Part shown: positions 53,201 through 63,261 of the stretch, piece by piece
How positions within the stretch are numbered: the stretch's first letter is position 1
How the letters are laid out: each line of letters begins with the position of its first letter
DNA from: Bacteroidales bacterium
GTDB taxonomy: Bacteria; Bacteroidota; Bacteroidia; Bacteroidales; Tenuifilaceae
Length of the DNA: 64,000 bases
NCBI GenBank assembly: GCA_013141385.1
Contig: JABFRB010000002.1
Location: 124,001 to 188,000 of the forward strand
Direction: 5' to 3'
Translations under genes and position numbers: made by a program
The notes under the pieces: generated by a model
What the model saw: the letters and a program-made list of their open reading frames with translations, nothing else
What the model was told of the DNA's origin: nothing
The model's database searches: none

Positions 53201-53623
53201 AATTGTTATTAGATTCTCCTGATTTTTCAATATTCATCGAGAAAAAATATTTTGCAAACAATTCGATTTACTTGTTCAAATATCTACAGTTCAATGCTGC
53301 AATTTCAATCTTGTTAATTCAACTATAAACCCTGATATATAGTGCAATAAACTTATCAAATAGAAAATAAAACTGATAGGATTAAACTTAATTTCAGTGT
53401 TTTTATTTAAAAGACAAAAGTTCATTTTTTGGAAAAATCACCCAGAAGAAGTGACTAGATATATTCTTTTTTCATAAAAAGGAAAGAACAGATTCTTTTC
53501 GTCTAAAACAATCGTTTAGCTGTAAAGAACAATTCTATTTATTAACGTACTGTTAATATTTAATTTTCATTCTTAGTAATAAATACCCTTACATTTAGTT
53601 ACCTAACTTTTAAACTATATATC

Positions 53624-54991
53624 ATGAAAAAAAATTTACTACGAAGCAGAATCATAGTATTATCAGCCTTGATAGCTATTACTGCTTTTTTTATCTCCTG
53701 CCAAAAGGAGTATGTTGAGCCAACAGTTTCAACACAGGAAACACTTCGTAAAGCAACAGCATCACCAATGGCTGAGAATTTTGAAAGTGGGACTAAAACT
53801 GCTTATACGGCAGCGAGTGTAACCCTTACAAGCGGATCTTGGTATTTTAACGATGCGCTTCTAGGAACACTGTCTACCGATAGAAAGAACGGTACAAAAT
53901 CGGCCAGAATTAGGAATACTGGAAAAATAACTATGCAGTTTGATTATGCAAATGGTGCCAGCACTGTCGATATTTACCATGCTAAATTTGGTACAGATGC
54001 TACAAGTACTTGGGATCTTTACCTTTCAACGAATGGCGGAACAAGTTGGACAAAAATGGGTTCAACTGTAACCACCTCATCAACAACTCTTACAAAAGTT
54101 TCATTTACCGTTAGCCAATCAGGGAATGTTAGATTTGAAATCCGGAAAATTTCAGGAGGTACAGCACGTATTAATATTGATGATTTCACAATTAACGACT
54201 ATTCTGGCGGTGGTGGAGGCGGTGGAACCCCATCATGTGATGATAATATGGCACTAGGAAATCCTTCAGGTGCTGTTACAAGCACATCTTATCCCAATAA
54301 TTACCTAATGACCAAAACGCAGTATACAATGTCATATAATGATAGTAAGAGAACTTGTAACTGGGTATCATGGCATCTTAGTACCGCATGGATTGGTACT
54401 ACTCCAAGGCAGGACGATTTTCGTGCTGATGTTACTTTACCTGCTGGTTGGGTACAAGTAGGGGCTACAGATTTTTCAGGTTCGGGATTTGATAGAGGAC
54501 ATATGTGTCCAAGTGCGGATAGAACTGGTTCCGTAGCTGATAACTCCGCAACATTCCTAATGACCAATATGATTCCACAGGCACCAATTAATAATCAACA
54601 AACCTGGGTTAACCTTGAAAATTATTGCAGAACTCTTATTAATGCTGGTAATGAATTATATATCATATCAGGCCCATGGGGACAAGGCGGAACAGGTTCT
54701 GCTGGAGCAAAAACTTTAATTTCGACCAAAAACATTGTAGTTCCTGCTTATGTTTGGAAAATAGTCGTTGTGCTTCCAGTTGGAACTAACGATGTAACAA
54801 GAATAACCTCAGCTACTCGTGTAATTGCTATATGGACACCGAATACTCAAAGTGTAAGTAGTGCATGGGGAGGATATCGTACTACAGTAGATTATATTGA
54901 AAATCAAACTGGTTATGATTTTCTAAATAGTGTATCTACTACAATACAAAGCGCAATTGAATCTACGGTTGATACGGGTGCAACAAGCTAA
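53624..54991 (+). CDS. DNA/RNA non-specific endonuclease lipoprotein with extra N-terminal beta-sandwich domain, 455 aa
   Basis: Lipoprotein signal with Cys26 (TAFFISCQKEYVEP). Residues ~43-190 form a beta-sandwich, carbohydrate-binding or jelly-roll-like (AENFESGTKTAYTAASVTL; FDYANGASTVDIYHAKFG; FEIRKISGGTARINIDD). A Gly linker (GGGGGGG) leads to a nuclease domain homologous to 52191-53087, with DRGH at 290-293. The added domain may dock the enzyme to a surface or polysaccharide. Confidence 0.93.
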   Translation: MKKNLLRSRIIVLSALIAITAFFISCQKEYVEPTVSTQETLRKATASPMAENFESGTKTAYTAASVTLTSGSWYFNDALLGTLSTDRKNGTKSARIRNTGKITMQFDYANGASTVDIYHAKFGTDATSTWDLYLSTNGGTSWTKMGSTVTTSSTTLTKVSFTVSQSGNVRFEIRKISGGTARINIDDFTINDYSGGGGGGGTPSCDDNMALGNPSGAVTSTSYPNNYLMTKTQYTMSYNDSKRTCNWVSWHLSTAWIGTTPRQDDFRADVTLPAGWVQVGATDFSGSGFDRGHMCPSADRTGSVADNSATFLMTNMIPQAPINNQQTWVNLENYCRTLINAGNELYIISGPWGQGGTGSAGAKTLISTKNIVVPAYVWKIVVVLPVGTNDVTRITSATRVIAIWTPNTQSVSSAWGGYRTTVDYIENQTGYDFLNSVSTTIQSAIESTVDTGATS

Positions 54992-55062
54992 TAACTAGAT
55001 TGGCTATATATTTTATAAAACAATAGGTTTACAAAGGTTAATTAAGGTTTTGAATGAAAAGG

Positions 55063-55104
55063 AAGAGACCGTCTCAAAAGTAAAACGAGACGGTCTCTTT
55101 TTTT
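55063..55104 (+). terminator. terminator after nuclease 2
   Basis: AGAGACCGTCTC (55064-55075), 11-nt loop, GAGACGGTCTCT (55087-55098), then a run of T: a strong 12-bp stem. Confidence 0.9.
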
Positions 55105-55122
55105 AAACGATCAATAAATAGT

Positions 55123-57492
55123 CTATATTCCAGTAATCATAAACTCAACTCTTCTATTTTTTGCTCTTCCCTGAGCCGTTTTATTGGTGTATTTGGGCTT
55201 AGTTAAACCATATCCCTTAGAAACAACCCTTGACGCTTGTACGCCCATAGAGATGACATATTCTGCAACTGACTGGGCTCTTTTTTCTGATATGGACATG
55301 TTAATATATGCGGCACCAACATTATCGGTATGCCCACTAATCTCAACCCGTACATTTGGGTACTCATTTAGGAATGAAACTAGAGCATTAAGAGATTTAA
55401 ATGATGCCGGTTTTAGTTCTGCTTTTGCAGTTTCAAAGAAAACATGCTCAATATCAACCGATTGACCAACCTCAATAGGAGTAACATAAAAATTCTTTGG
55501 GATTTTGGTCATTGCAGCAACCTTGGTAAGATCTAGGGGTTCATATTTATTGTAGAAATTGTAAACCGATGGAGTAAGATCGTATACAAAACCAACGGGG
55601 AGTTTAAGTGTATACTCCAATTTAACAGAATCGTATTTAAATGCTGCAGAAACAACCCCATTAATTTTTAGTTTAACTGGAATACCGATTTCAAGGGGTT
55701 TGTCTGTTTTAGTATTTATAACTTTACCTGAAAGAATGGCCATTTTTGCATCCTTTCGCTCACCGAATACATTATGTTTTACCGTTGTAAACTCAACATA
55801 GCCAGATAGATCAAGTTCGTTTTCAATAGTATTATAATCCTTAGAAGCGATAGCAGTTTTGTATTTCTTACCATAAGGAAGTCGAATAGTAAATTCACCC
55901 GATGCAGGATCAATAATAATACTATCAACTCGAACACCATCTATAACAAGTTTTGGATTTGAATTTCCAATAATTGGGGTAAACGAATTATTATCGAGTG
56001 CTACCCCTTTGACTTCAATCCATGGATGAGAGGATAGATATAGATTGACCTCACGTTCTTGGTAAACAGTCTCCTTTAATACATCTACTGTATCTGCTTT
56101 TGATATAAAATTTTTAACTTTTGCTTCTACCACATACTTTGAGCCAAGTGGAAGGAGTACTTGGTAGCTTGCCGAGAATTGATCGTATTTAACGGAGTCA
56201 TATTCCAGACCGTTGATAAGAACCCTTGGATTTTTCTCAAGAGAAATGGGCAGGTTAGTTCTTTTATCAATGATTTTTCCTTTAATTAAAACAAACGGTA
56301 TTGTTGATAGGTAAAGGTTTAATTTAGATTCAGAATATTCCTTTACATTCCTTACATCGATATCGCTTGATATCCCATTCCAGTTTTTTAAGACAGGTTT
56401 TATAGAGTAAAGGCTACCCAGGGGGAGTAATACCTCATATGAAGCGGATGCTTTATCAATTTTGATGTTAGGATGAAATTCTCCATTAACTAATATTTGA
56501 TAACAGGTATCAACTTGCATTAGAGTTTCATCCAGTTTGTTAAGAATTAAACCGGATACCTTCACAAAAGGGTTCTCTTCAAAGAGTTTAATTCTAAAAA
56601 TATCAGATTTACCCAGAGAGTTGGTAATTGAGCAGTAGTAAGCCCAACTTCCTTTGACATTAAGTTTATAGTACGAATCCCAATTGGGTGTGTTTATGGA
56701 GTCAGTGATTAATTCAGGTTTTGACCATTTTCGAAATGAATCATCAGTACGTTCACATTTGTAAAAATCAAAATTATCACGACCATTACCATAGTTGGCA
56801 GAAAAGTAAATAGTCTTTCGATCTGCACTAAGAAATGGTGCTTCGGCACTTTTACCTTTATTTAATTCACCTTTAAGCTCTTTGGGTTTATCGTATCTTA
56901 AGCTATCACTTTGCCTAGATACGTAAATGGTTAACTTTGAATTATTAGGTTTTGGAGAATAGGCCAAGAATAAAAGATCTCTATTGGGTGAAATATAAGC
57001 ATTTGAAACCTTGCCTTTGTTCATTCGTGAATAACCTTTGATATGAATGCGTTTGGGTTTACCCCAAGTATGGTCATCAATCTTTTCAATGATAGAATAT
57101 CCGCGCTCTAGCCACAAAGTTCCTCTTCTATTATAGACGCCATTAATTAGAAATGATTTGCCATCGCTTAGGGCTGCAAGAATAGCGTTATAGCGACCAA
57201 TGTTAACCTCTTTTGGTAGTCGTTTAGCGAGACTCCATGTACCATCATCATTTAGGGTACTATACCAAACATCTTGACTATTTAAACGACCAGCAGTGTT
57301 TTCTGGGTGATTAACTCTAGAAAAATACAACGTTTTACCATCTATAGATAAAACAGGGTTAATCTCAGAATATTCTGAGTTTATACTTGATCCTAGATTT
57401 TGGGGTGCAAAGGTTGATTGTGCTGGTACATTAGCAACAATCAGTAAAAATCCTACTGCAATTGGGAGTATATGTTTAATGAGTTTTTTCAT
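55123..57492 (-). CDS. OmpA family protein with PD40 beta-propeller and carboxypeptidase-like repeats, 789 aa
   Basis: The chosen start gives a clean signal peptide (MKKLIKHILPIAVGFLLIVA); an ATG at 57516 adds eight residues. PD40/WD40-like repeats come first (SIDGKTLYFSRV, SADRKTIYFSANYG, ISPNRDLLFLAY). Four or so ~90-residue beta repeats follow with the shared phrase YEVLLPLGS(L/K)Y / YQVLLPLGSKY. The OmpA peptidoglycan-binding domain closes it (FFETAKAELKPASFKSLN, EISGHTDNVGAAYIN, GRAKNRRVEFMITG). It is probably an outer-membrane-associated cell-wall anchor, last in a three-gene operon. Confidence 0.92.
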   Translation of the reverse strand: MKKLIKHILPIAVGFLLIVANVPAQSTFAPQNLGSSINSEYSEINPVLSIDGKTLYFSRVNHPENTAGRLNSQDVWYSTLNDDGTWSLAKRLPKEVNIGRYNAILAALSDGKSFLINGVYNRRGTLWLERGYSIIEKIDDHTWGKPKRIHIKGYSRMNKGKVSNAYISPNRDLLFLAYSPKPNNSKLTIYVSRQSDSLRYDKPKELKGELNKGKSAEAPFLSADRKTIYFSANYGNGRDNFDFYKCERTDDSFRKWSKPELITDSINTPNWDSYYKLNVKGSWAYYCSITNSLGKSDIFRIKLFEENPFVKVSGLILNKLDETLMQVDTCYQILVNGEFHPNIKIDKASASYEVLLPLGSLYSIKPVLKNWNGISSDIDVRNVKEYSESKLNLYLSTIPFVLIKGKIIDKRTNLPISLEKNPRVLINGLEYDSVKYDQFSASYQVLLPLGSKYVVEAKVKNFISKADTVDVLKETVYQEREVNLYLSSHPWIEVKGVALDNNSFTPIIGNSNPKLVIDGVRVDSIIIDPASGEFTIRLPYGKKYKTAIASKDYNTIENELDLSGYVEFTTVKHNVFGERKDAKMAILSGKVINTKTDKPLEIGIPVKLKINGVVSAAFKYDSVKLEYTLKLPVGFVYDLTPSVYNFYNKYEPLDLTKVAAMTKIPKNFYVTPIEVGQSVDIEHVFFETAKAELKPASFKSLNALVSFLNEYPNVRVEISGHTDNVGAAYINMSISEKRAQSVAEYVISMGVQASRVVSKGYGLTKPKYTNKTAQGRAKNRRVEFMITGI

Positions 57493-57532
57493 AGTGGTCT
57501 TTGTTGAGTTCTTCATAACATAAAAATTGCAA

Positions 57533-58894
57533 TTATCGGTAAGGTAATCCAACCGCCGATTTAACCCTTCCAAATACTAGATTTACTCCAAACCTGAAAT
57601 TAACGTTTGTAGTATAAAGCGGATTAATTGCAGGATAAACATTATCAGCAATTATATAAATCTGCATAGGCCCTGGCTTAATAACCAAACCTACGCCAAG
57701 GTTATTAATTGTTTTCTGGTTGTAGGATATTGTTGAGATCAGATTAAGAAATCTACCTAAACCCTGTGAGAGTCCTAGCGTAAATGCGGGGTAAAGTTTT
57801 TTATTGTAAACCCCTGTGGCTGATATTCCAATGGTTGTTCGGCGGAATATATCGTAACTTGCCGATACTAAGAATTTAGGATGTAGGTATGTTCTATAGT
57901 TGCTATGAATTGTATCGCGAACAAAATCATCCTTCATCTTATTAATCAAAGAATCAGTATTAATTTCATTGTTGTATAACCATCCAGTTAGCATATCGAC
58001 ACCACCAAAGTTAGTTGTACCTTTCATAGTGTAGTTTGTAACGCTATCCTTCCAGTTTATATACCCCAGATCAGAAAAGGCGGCAGAAAATCTTGTTTTA
58101 TCATCTAATTTATATGTTACCCCAGCACTGAGGGATACCCCCTTATTATTAAAATTAGAAAAATAGTTTGTTAAATAGGTTATATCCTGAGCATGATCGA
58201 AACTGAAATCGCCCTTACTATTTTTGGGTATACCGGCTGTATTCATTTTCACGTCAGCTTCAGCGGTATGAACATACATGTCATTATCAATGCTGATGTT
58301 AAAACTTTTAGGTTCAAACTGAACATTTGATAATCCTTGCAGTAGACTCACTCTTCCACCGAATACCCATCGATTAAGTTCTTTTGCCATACCGAAGGAA
58401 TACTCATTGTAAAGGGTCACATCAACTCTAGTATTAGATAAATCAAGGCTATTACCAATAAATTGCTTATTCCCATTTATTATTAGGGACATGAGGCTTT
58501 TGGGGTACTGTAACCCTAAATTAAGATTGTTTCTTATACCAATCCAATAGTAGCCATTGCGAACTTTTATGCGTAAGTGAAAAATATCTACAGTTGTCCC
58601 TGTGTAAATAAGATTTTTATCACTTAGTCCAGCTAATAGTTTATTGGGGTTAATATGTGTTGTGTCGTTCCTGAAATCCGTAAAATCTTTCAAAACAAGA
58701 CCATTTTGGATAACCTGACCATAAACCGAAGACATCCCTGGTAATCCCAGACTAACTGTATGTTCAGGAAGAACAGTAGGGTTAATATATGAGGATTGAA
58801 AAACATCCCTTAAGAAAGGCAATGTTAGCTCCGATTGAGCCTTAACATGTAAAACCAATCCTATGCTGAGTATTATAATTGATATTCTTTTCAC
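57533..58894 (-). CDS. DUF5723 family outer-membrane protein, 453 aa
   Basis: Signal peptide MKRISIIILSIGLVLHVKAQ, then SYINPTVLPEHTVSLGLPGMSSVYG, the pattern of DUF5723 proteins, which are beta-barrel relatives of PorP/SprF-type outer-membrane proteins. Alternating beta strands run to the end (PLYTTNVNFRFGVNLVFGRVKS). Its neighbours (a lipoprotein 12 bp before, an OmpA/PD40 protein after) suggest a surface assembly. Family good, function unknown. Confidence 0.85.
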   Translation of the reverse strand: MKRISIIILSIGLVLHVKAQSELTLPFLRDVFQSSYINPTVLPEHTVSLGLPGMSSVYGQVIQNGLVLKDFTDFRNDTTHINPNKLLAGLSDKNLIYTGTTVDIFHLRIKVRNGYYWIGIRNNLNLGLQYPKSLMSLIINGNKQFIGNSLDLSNTRVDVTLYNEYSFGMAKELNRWVFGGRVSLLQGLSNVQFEPKSFNISIDNDMYVHTAEADVKMNTAGIPKNSKGDFSFDHAQDITYLTNYFSNFNNKGVSLSAGVTYKLDDKTRFSAAFSDLGYINWKDSVTNYTMKGTTNFGGVDMLTGWLYNNEINTDSLINKMKDDFVRDTIHSNYRTYLHPKFLVSASYDIFRRTTIGISATGVYNKKLYPAFTLGLSQGLGRFLNLISTISYNQKTINNLGVGLVIKPGPMQIYIIADNVYPAINPLYTTNVNFRFGVNLVFGRVKSAVGLPYR

Positions 58895-58906
58895 GGGTTA
58901 ACAATT

Positions 58907-60565
58907 TTAGAGTTTAGGCTTAACTGTTCCACTAACTTCTACGCTCATATCAACTGCAATTGAATTTGTTGAAAGAATAGTAATATTCTGAGGAGGAATG
59001 TTGTCAGCACCACCCGTTTTAAATCTAAAGAGCAAAATCATGTTTTTGGATGTTGATATTTTATCGTATTTGACTTTATTCATTTTGACATAAGAATAAG
59101 CATTGGTTGAGCCAGAAGACTCCCCTGTTGCCGCAGCAACCGGAGCACTTTTTATAAACCAATTGGATCCAGTATTGTATAATGAGTCAACAGCTAATCC
59201 TACCTGATTCAGAAAGTACGCTTGGAGGTACATATCTAAAGGTAACTCATTTGAAAACTTAAACTTTAAGGTAACTTTTGTTGAATCATCAAGGAGGATA
59301 TCCGAATTTTGAAGATCTGGCCAATTAATATTTGCTATTGTATCAGCAATCTGATTGGTAACCACCCAGCCAAGAAGTGGTATTTCTATTTCAGATAATA
59401 GTTGAAACTTGCTATCGTTTCTTATAAAATAATCGTGATTTGTAGTTGCATCACCGATACCAAAGGTTGCACCAAAACCAATAGTGCGGGGGGCAATATC
59501 AAAAACATCTTCAATATTAGAATTAGTATGGTCAAGTTTAAGTTTAGTAGTATCAACGGGTTTACTGATTGTGGCGTATTTAAGCATATTAGGAGTTCCT
59601 ATCAGCAGGTCTCCAGGTTGAGTTGTTGCACTGTTTGTAACCGAAATAATAGTACCCAGATTATTCTCAACATCAAAACGAGTAAAATTCACATTTGAGG
59701 GTATGCCAAAACTATTTATAAAATCCAATGAAAGTTTTGGTTCTGCCAAATGCTGTTGTGCAAGAATTGTTGAATTGAAAATGCTGATTGAGTAGGGTTG
59801 GTTTGTATGAATAAAAGAGTAGTTAATTTTCCCTGTTATCTTTTGATAGGTAGGGCTATTTATTGATAATTGTATTGCTATATTCCCTGCTAAACTCGGG
59901 TTCCCGCTTGAGGTGATTGTGGCGGTTACGGAGTATTTTACATTATTGTAAGTACTTGGGGCATCTAAAAGATCTAAGTAGTATCCGTTTAGGTTAATAG
60001 AATTATTATAGGTTGAACCATTATTAGGTAACGTAAAATTTAATACAGTTGAACTATTGGATACATTTTTAAGCGAAGTGATGGTAATATCTCCGCTGAT
60101 ACTGTGGTTAAATGTATTAGTAAGACTTACCTGAAGTGTTCCTCCTGATAAATCAACTCTTTTCAGTTCGGCTCCAGCAAAAGTCGTATAGGTTTGATCA
60201 TATGTTTTTGTAAGTGGTCCCAGTACAGTTCCTGCAGGAAAAATGGGAGGAATTTCACCTGCAGAAAGTCCGTAGGTATCGTTAAATGTTATTGGAGGGA
60301 TGTTAAATAGTGAGGTTGCCAATCCAATGTCAATAGTGTCTCGGAAGGCCAGAAAATACATGTTACTTCCGGGATGCTGTTCAACTAGCGTATTGGCTCC
60401 ACTTTTTTCTGCAAGTTCTTTAAATGTAATCTTGGATTTCACCACAGGAAATACAAACGATGGAGAGAAAGGATCAATAGCGATGTTCTGAAAATTTGAG
60501 TAGTCGTAACAGCCAGTCATCCCTATTAATAAAACTCCAAGCCATTTAACAATTCTGGTTTTCAT
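58907..60565 (-). CDS. large surface lipoprotein of unknown function, 552 aa
   Basis: Signal with Cys19 (MKTRIVKWLGVLLIGMTGC). The rest is beta-rich and low in Cys, with Ig-like stretches (LSGGTLQVSLTNTFNHSISG; TLPNNGSTYNNSINLNGYYL) and an end VDMSVEVSGTVKP. No catalytic motif is seen. It starts the operon with the DUF5723 and OmpA/PD40 genes, so it probably sits with them in the outer membrane. Confidence 0.8.
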   Translation of the reverse strand: MKTRIVKWLGVLLIGMTGCYDYSNFQNIAIDPFSPSFVFPVVKSKITFKELAEKSGANTLVEQHPGSNMYFLAFRDTIDIGLATSLFNIPPITFNDTYGLSAGEIPPIFPAGTVLGPLTKTYDQTYTTFAGAELKRVDLSGGTLQVSLTNTFNHSISGDITITSLKNVSNSSTVLNFTLPNNGSTYNNSINLNGYYLDLLDAPSTYNNVKYSVTATITSSGNPSLAGNIAIQLSINSPTYQKITGKINYSFIHTNQPYSISIFNSTILAQQHLAEPKLSLDFINSFGIPSNVNFTRFDVENNLGTIISVTNSATTQPGDLLIGTPNMLKYATISKPVDTTKLKLDHTNSNIEDVFDIAPRTIGFGATFGIGDATTNHDYFIRNDSKFQLLSEIEIPLLGWVVTNQIADTIANINWPDLQNSDILLDDSTKVTLKFKFSNELPLDMYLQAYFLNQVGLAVDSLYNTGSNWFIKSAPVAAATGESSGSTNAYSYVKMNKVKYDKISTSKNMILLFRFKTGGADNIPPQNITILSTNSIAVDMSVEVSGTVKPKL

Positions 60566-60684
60566 ATATGTAGTGGTTAGGTTTCTATTTGCACTTTTAC
60601 GTATAAAATGCCAAATTGATTAAATATAAGCGATGTAATTTAGATATTTATTTATTGTTGATCAAGTAAAAATGGATTTAGAGC

Positions 60685-60714
60685 AAAAAAGGAGGGTTAA
60701 AACCCTCCTTTTTT
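60685..60714. terminator. bidirectional terminator between the surface operon and ppiD
   Basis: AAGGAGGGTT-AA-AACCCTCCTT (60689-60710) flanked by A-run on the left and T-run on the right, so it can act on both strands. It lies 22 bp after the PpiD-like gene stop. Confidence 0.85.
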
Positions 60715-60735
60715 ATTCGTAATTTATTGAAAATA

Positions 60736-62841
60736 TTAATAAAATTTCGAGCGATTATCCTTAATATTTGCATCTTTCTTTACGGCTTCATAAGCTTCGT
60801 AGTAAGCCCGTGAGGCATATGAACCTTGAATTCTATTTTTTTCAGATATTAAATCCCCTTCTTCTTTATTCAAGGCTGTTACGCTAAGTATAAAGACGCC
60901 ACTATTTCCAATAACTGGACCTACAATTTTTCCTTCGGGACTAATAGTTGCTGTAGCAATTACTGATGGCTCAACCCCAGCATTTGGTAATGAGAAAGAG
61001 CTGAAAGATACCCTTGAAGCTTGTTCTACCCTAGAACCAATATTTTGCGCAATTGATTCAATATTTTGTGAACCTTTCATCGCATCACGGAGTTTTTGTG
61101 ACAGAACTTCTCCCTTCTTTTCAAGAATAACTTTTAACCTTATTTCTTCCCTAACCTGAGAAAGAGGGGCAAAACCTTCCTCACGAATTTCTGAAAGAGT
61201 TGCAACTACAAAATTTTCTCCAAGTTCAAAAACTTCTGATACATTTCCTTTTTTAGATTTGAATGCCCAGCGGATAACTTCCCTAGGATTATCAAGGCCA
61301 GCAATTTTACGATCGTTTGCAAGAAGGTTTGAAGCAATGCGTGGGGTTAATTTTTTACTAGTAGCAGCTTTTGTGAATAGCTCTTTGGTTGTATTTGTTC
61401 CAGCAAATTGGGATGCTTCTGAAAATATTGATTGAATAGTTTTGGAACTAGCAGTAACTTTTCTTTCAACAACAGCAACTTGAACCTTTTTAACCTCTTT
61501 ACCTTTGTCAACCACATTTATTATATGATAACCATATTGTGTTTCAACAACAGAAAGTTCTCCCTTTTTCCCATTAAAACACGCATCGTTAAATGGTTTA
61601 ACCATCATACCTTCACGCACCCAACCTAGTTCTCCACTTTTATCTTTTGAGCCAGGATCACTAGAGTATTCCTTTGCAAGTTTTTCAAAACTTCCACCTC
61701 TTTTCAAAACTGCTAATAAACTATCTGCAGTTGCTTTAGCTTTATTAACGGACTCTTGGGTTTTTTCCATGGGGCTAATTAGGATGTGGCGAACTTTTAC
61801 AGAATCTGGCAAGTAGTTAATACTTGCAAGTCTTACAAGTTTATAGCTATTCCCATCGTAAATTGGTCCCATTATATCGCTTTGCTTTGCAAGAAAAGCC
61901 CAATTATTATAATCTTTTGGCAGTTCACCATCTTTATAGTTTTTACCGTCAAATGGGGTATCGGAATTAAGGGTTGCGTACTGTTTTGCATCAGGAGCAT
62001 TTTGAAACTCTCCCTTAACTTTATTGATCCACTCTTCTACAATTTTATTATCTTCATCGGAAGGACGAATTGGAAAAATAACATATTCAATATCACGTGT
62101 TGCCTTTTGCTCATAATCCTGTTTGTGAGAATCGTAGTATTTTTCTAAATCAGATTGAGTGTATTTAACTAAAGAATCTGATATTGAAGAGTAAGGTTTA
62201 TTTACATAAGCAAAATCAACCTTAGTATTTTTGTCATTTATGGATCTACGAGTTTCTAGGTTAGTTGCGTAAAGACCTTTGCGAATTAAATTTGTATACT
62301 TTGTAAAAATACGCTCAGTTTTAATCTCGTTCTCAACATATAGCCATATTGTTTTTTGACGACCGCTCGGATCTTCATCCATCCTCTTAAGGAATTGGAT
62401 AATTGCTTCCTTTTTCACCTCGCCTGTTTGAGGATTTCCGAAAAGTTGCTGAATCATGGGATGAATATTACGACCCTGAACCATATCAAACAGCTCATCG
62501 GGATGTAATGCCAGACCAAGATCTTTATACTGATCATCCATCACATTCTCTCTCACGAGTTGTTGCCATACCTGTTCACGCAAGTTCTCTGAGGTTTGTT
62601 CATCAAGATTGTTTTTACCTGTAAAAAGTTTATTAATCTCATAGATTTCCTCAACTTTTCCTTGGTATAACTGGTAAGGAATTGATCTTCCTGCTATTTT
62701 AGCTAGTTCATGTTCAGAATTTGCAAAAATCGATTTACCTGGTTTGACAAAATCACCTAGGATGAATGAAAAAAGTGCTATTCCAATTACAACTGCTAGA
62801 AGAACACCTGCTCGGTTTCTTAATTTCTCTAGTGTAGCCAT
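60736..62841 (-). CDS. PpiD/SurA-type peptidylprolyl isomerase (periplasmic folding factor), 701 aa
   Basis: One N-terminal anchor helix (VLLAVVIGIALFSFILGDFV) followed by a SurA_N-type chaperone region and a parvulin domain at about 345-450 (VRHILISPMEKTQ, LLAVLKRGGSFEKLAKEYSSDPGSKDKSGELGW, GYHIINVVDKG). A second weaker parvulin-like half follows. It is anchored at the inner membrane and helps fold secreted proteins. Length fits Bacteroidota PpiD. Promoter at 62888-62920. Confidence 0.93.
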   Translation of the reverse strand: MATLEKLRNRAGVLLAVVIGIALFSFILGDFVKPGKSIFANSEHELAKIAGRSIPYQLYQGKVEEIYEINKLFTGKNNLDEQTSENLREQVWQQLVRENVMDDQYKDLGLALHPDELFDMVQGRNIHPMIQQLFGNPQTGEVKKEAIIQFLKRMDEDPSGRQKTIWLYVENEIKTERIFTKYTNLIRKGLYATNLETRRSINDKNTKVDFAYVNKPYSSISDSLVKYTQSDLEKYYDSHKQDYEQKATRDIEYVIFPIRPSDEDNKIVEEWINKVKGEFQNAPDAKQYATLNSDTPFDGKNYKDGELPKDYNNWAFLAKQSDIMGPIYDGNSYKLVRLASINYLPDSVKVRHILISPMEKTQESVNKAKATADSLLAVLKRGGSFEKLAKEYSSDPGSKDKSGELGWVREGMMVKPFNDACFNGKKGELSVVETQYGYHIINVVDKGKEVKKVQVAVVERKVTASSKTIQSIFSEASQFAGTNTTKELFTKAATSKKLTPRIASNLLANDRKIAGLDNPREVIRWAFKSKKGNVSEVFELGENFVVATLSEIREEGFAPLSQVREEIRLKVILEKKGEVLSQKLRDAMKGSQNIESIAQNIGSRVEQASRVSFSSFSLPNAGVEPSVIATATISPEGKIVGPVIGNSGVFILSVTALNKEEGDLISEKNRIQGSYASRAYYEAYEAVKKDANIKDNRSKFY

Positions 62842-62887
62842 TTAATTCTTATTTAGTTCTCTTTTTAATTTCGTTTTTTTGAAGCTA

Positions 62888-62920
62888 CGAATATAGCAAT
62901 TTTAGTTTTTGCCTTTCAAA
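62888..62920 (-). promoter_or_regulatory. promoter of the PpiD-like gene
   Basis: On the minus strand TTTG (62917-62920), 21-bp spacer, TATATTCG (62888-62895), one base off TAnnTTTG. The start codon lies 47 bp further. Confidence 0.55.
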
Positions 62921-63024
62921 AGTCGAGCTTCAATTTTTAAAAAATAGCCGATTATTAATTATATTAGAAATAATATGCTTTTTTAGGGAGTAGTGAATGT
63001 TGAAAAAAGCAATTTTGAAAAGCC

Positions 63025-63207
63025 TCAAGATTGCTTTAAACGTCTAGATCTTCTCATAAGGTACATAAGGAACGCAACTATGCTTAAGACCAAAAACATA
63101 GAATTTGCCTTTATTCCAGGAAAAATAAATGTATACAATGCAATGGCTAAACAAATTGCAGATAGACTTAACCATGTCATTTCAAGGATATAGGCTAATT
63201 TTTTCAT
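63025..63207 (-). CDS. small two-helix membrane protein, 60 aa
   Basis: Begins MKKLAYILEMTWLSLSAICL; two hydrophobic helices (about 9-28 and 36-49) and a basic end (RRSRRLKQS). A start at ATG 63207 is preferred to the TTG just before. It lies between lptC and the PpiD gene, a slot where Bacteroidota genomes often have a short protein of this kind. Function unknown. Confidence 0.7.
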   Translation of the reverse strand: MKKLAYILEMTWLSLSAICLAIALYTFIFPGIKANSMFLVLSIVAFLMYLMRRSRRLKQS

Positions 63208-63261
63208 CAAATATTAGAGTACAACTGAAGACAAGTATTTACACAAAAAGACACTAATGAA

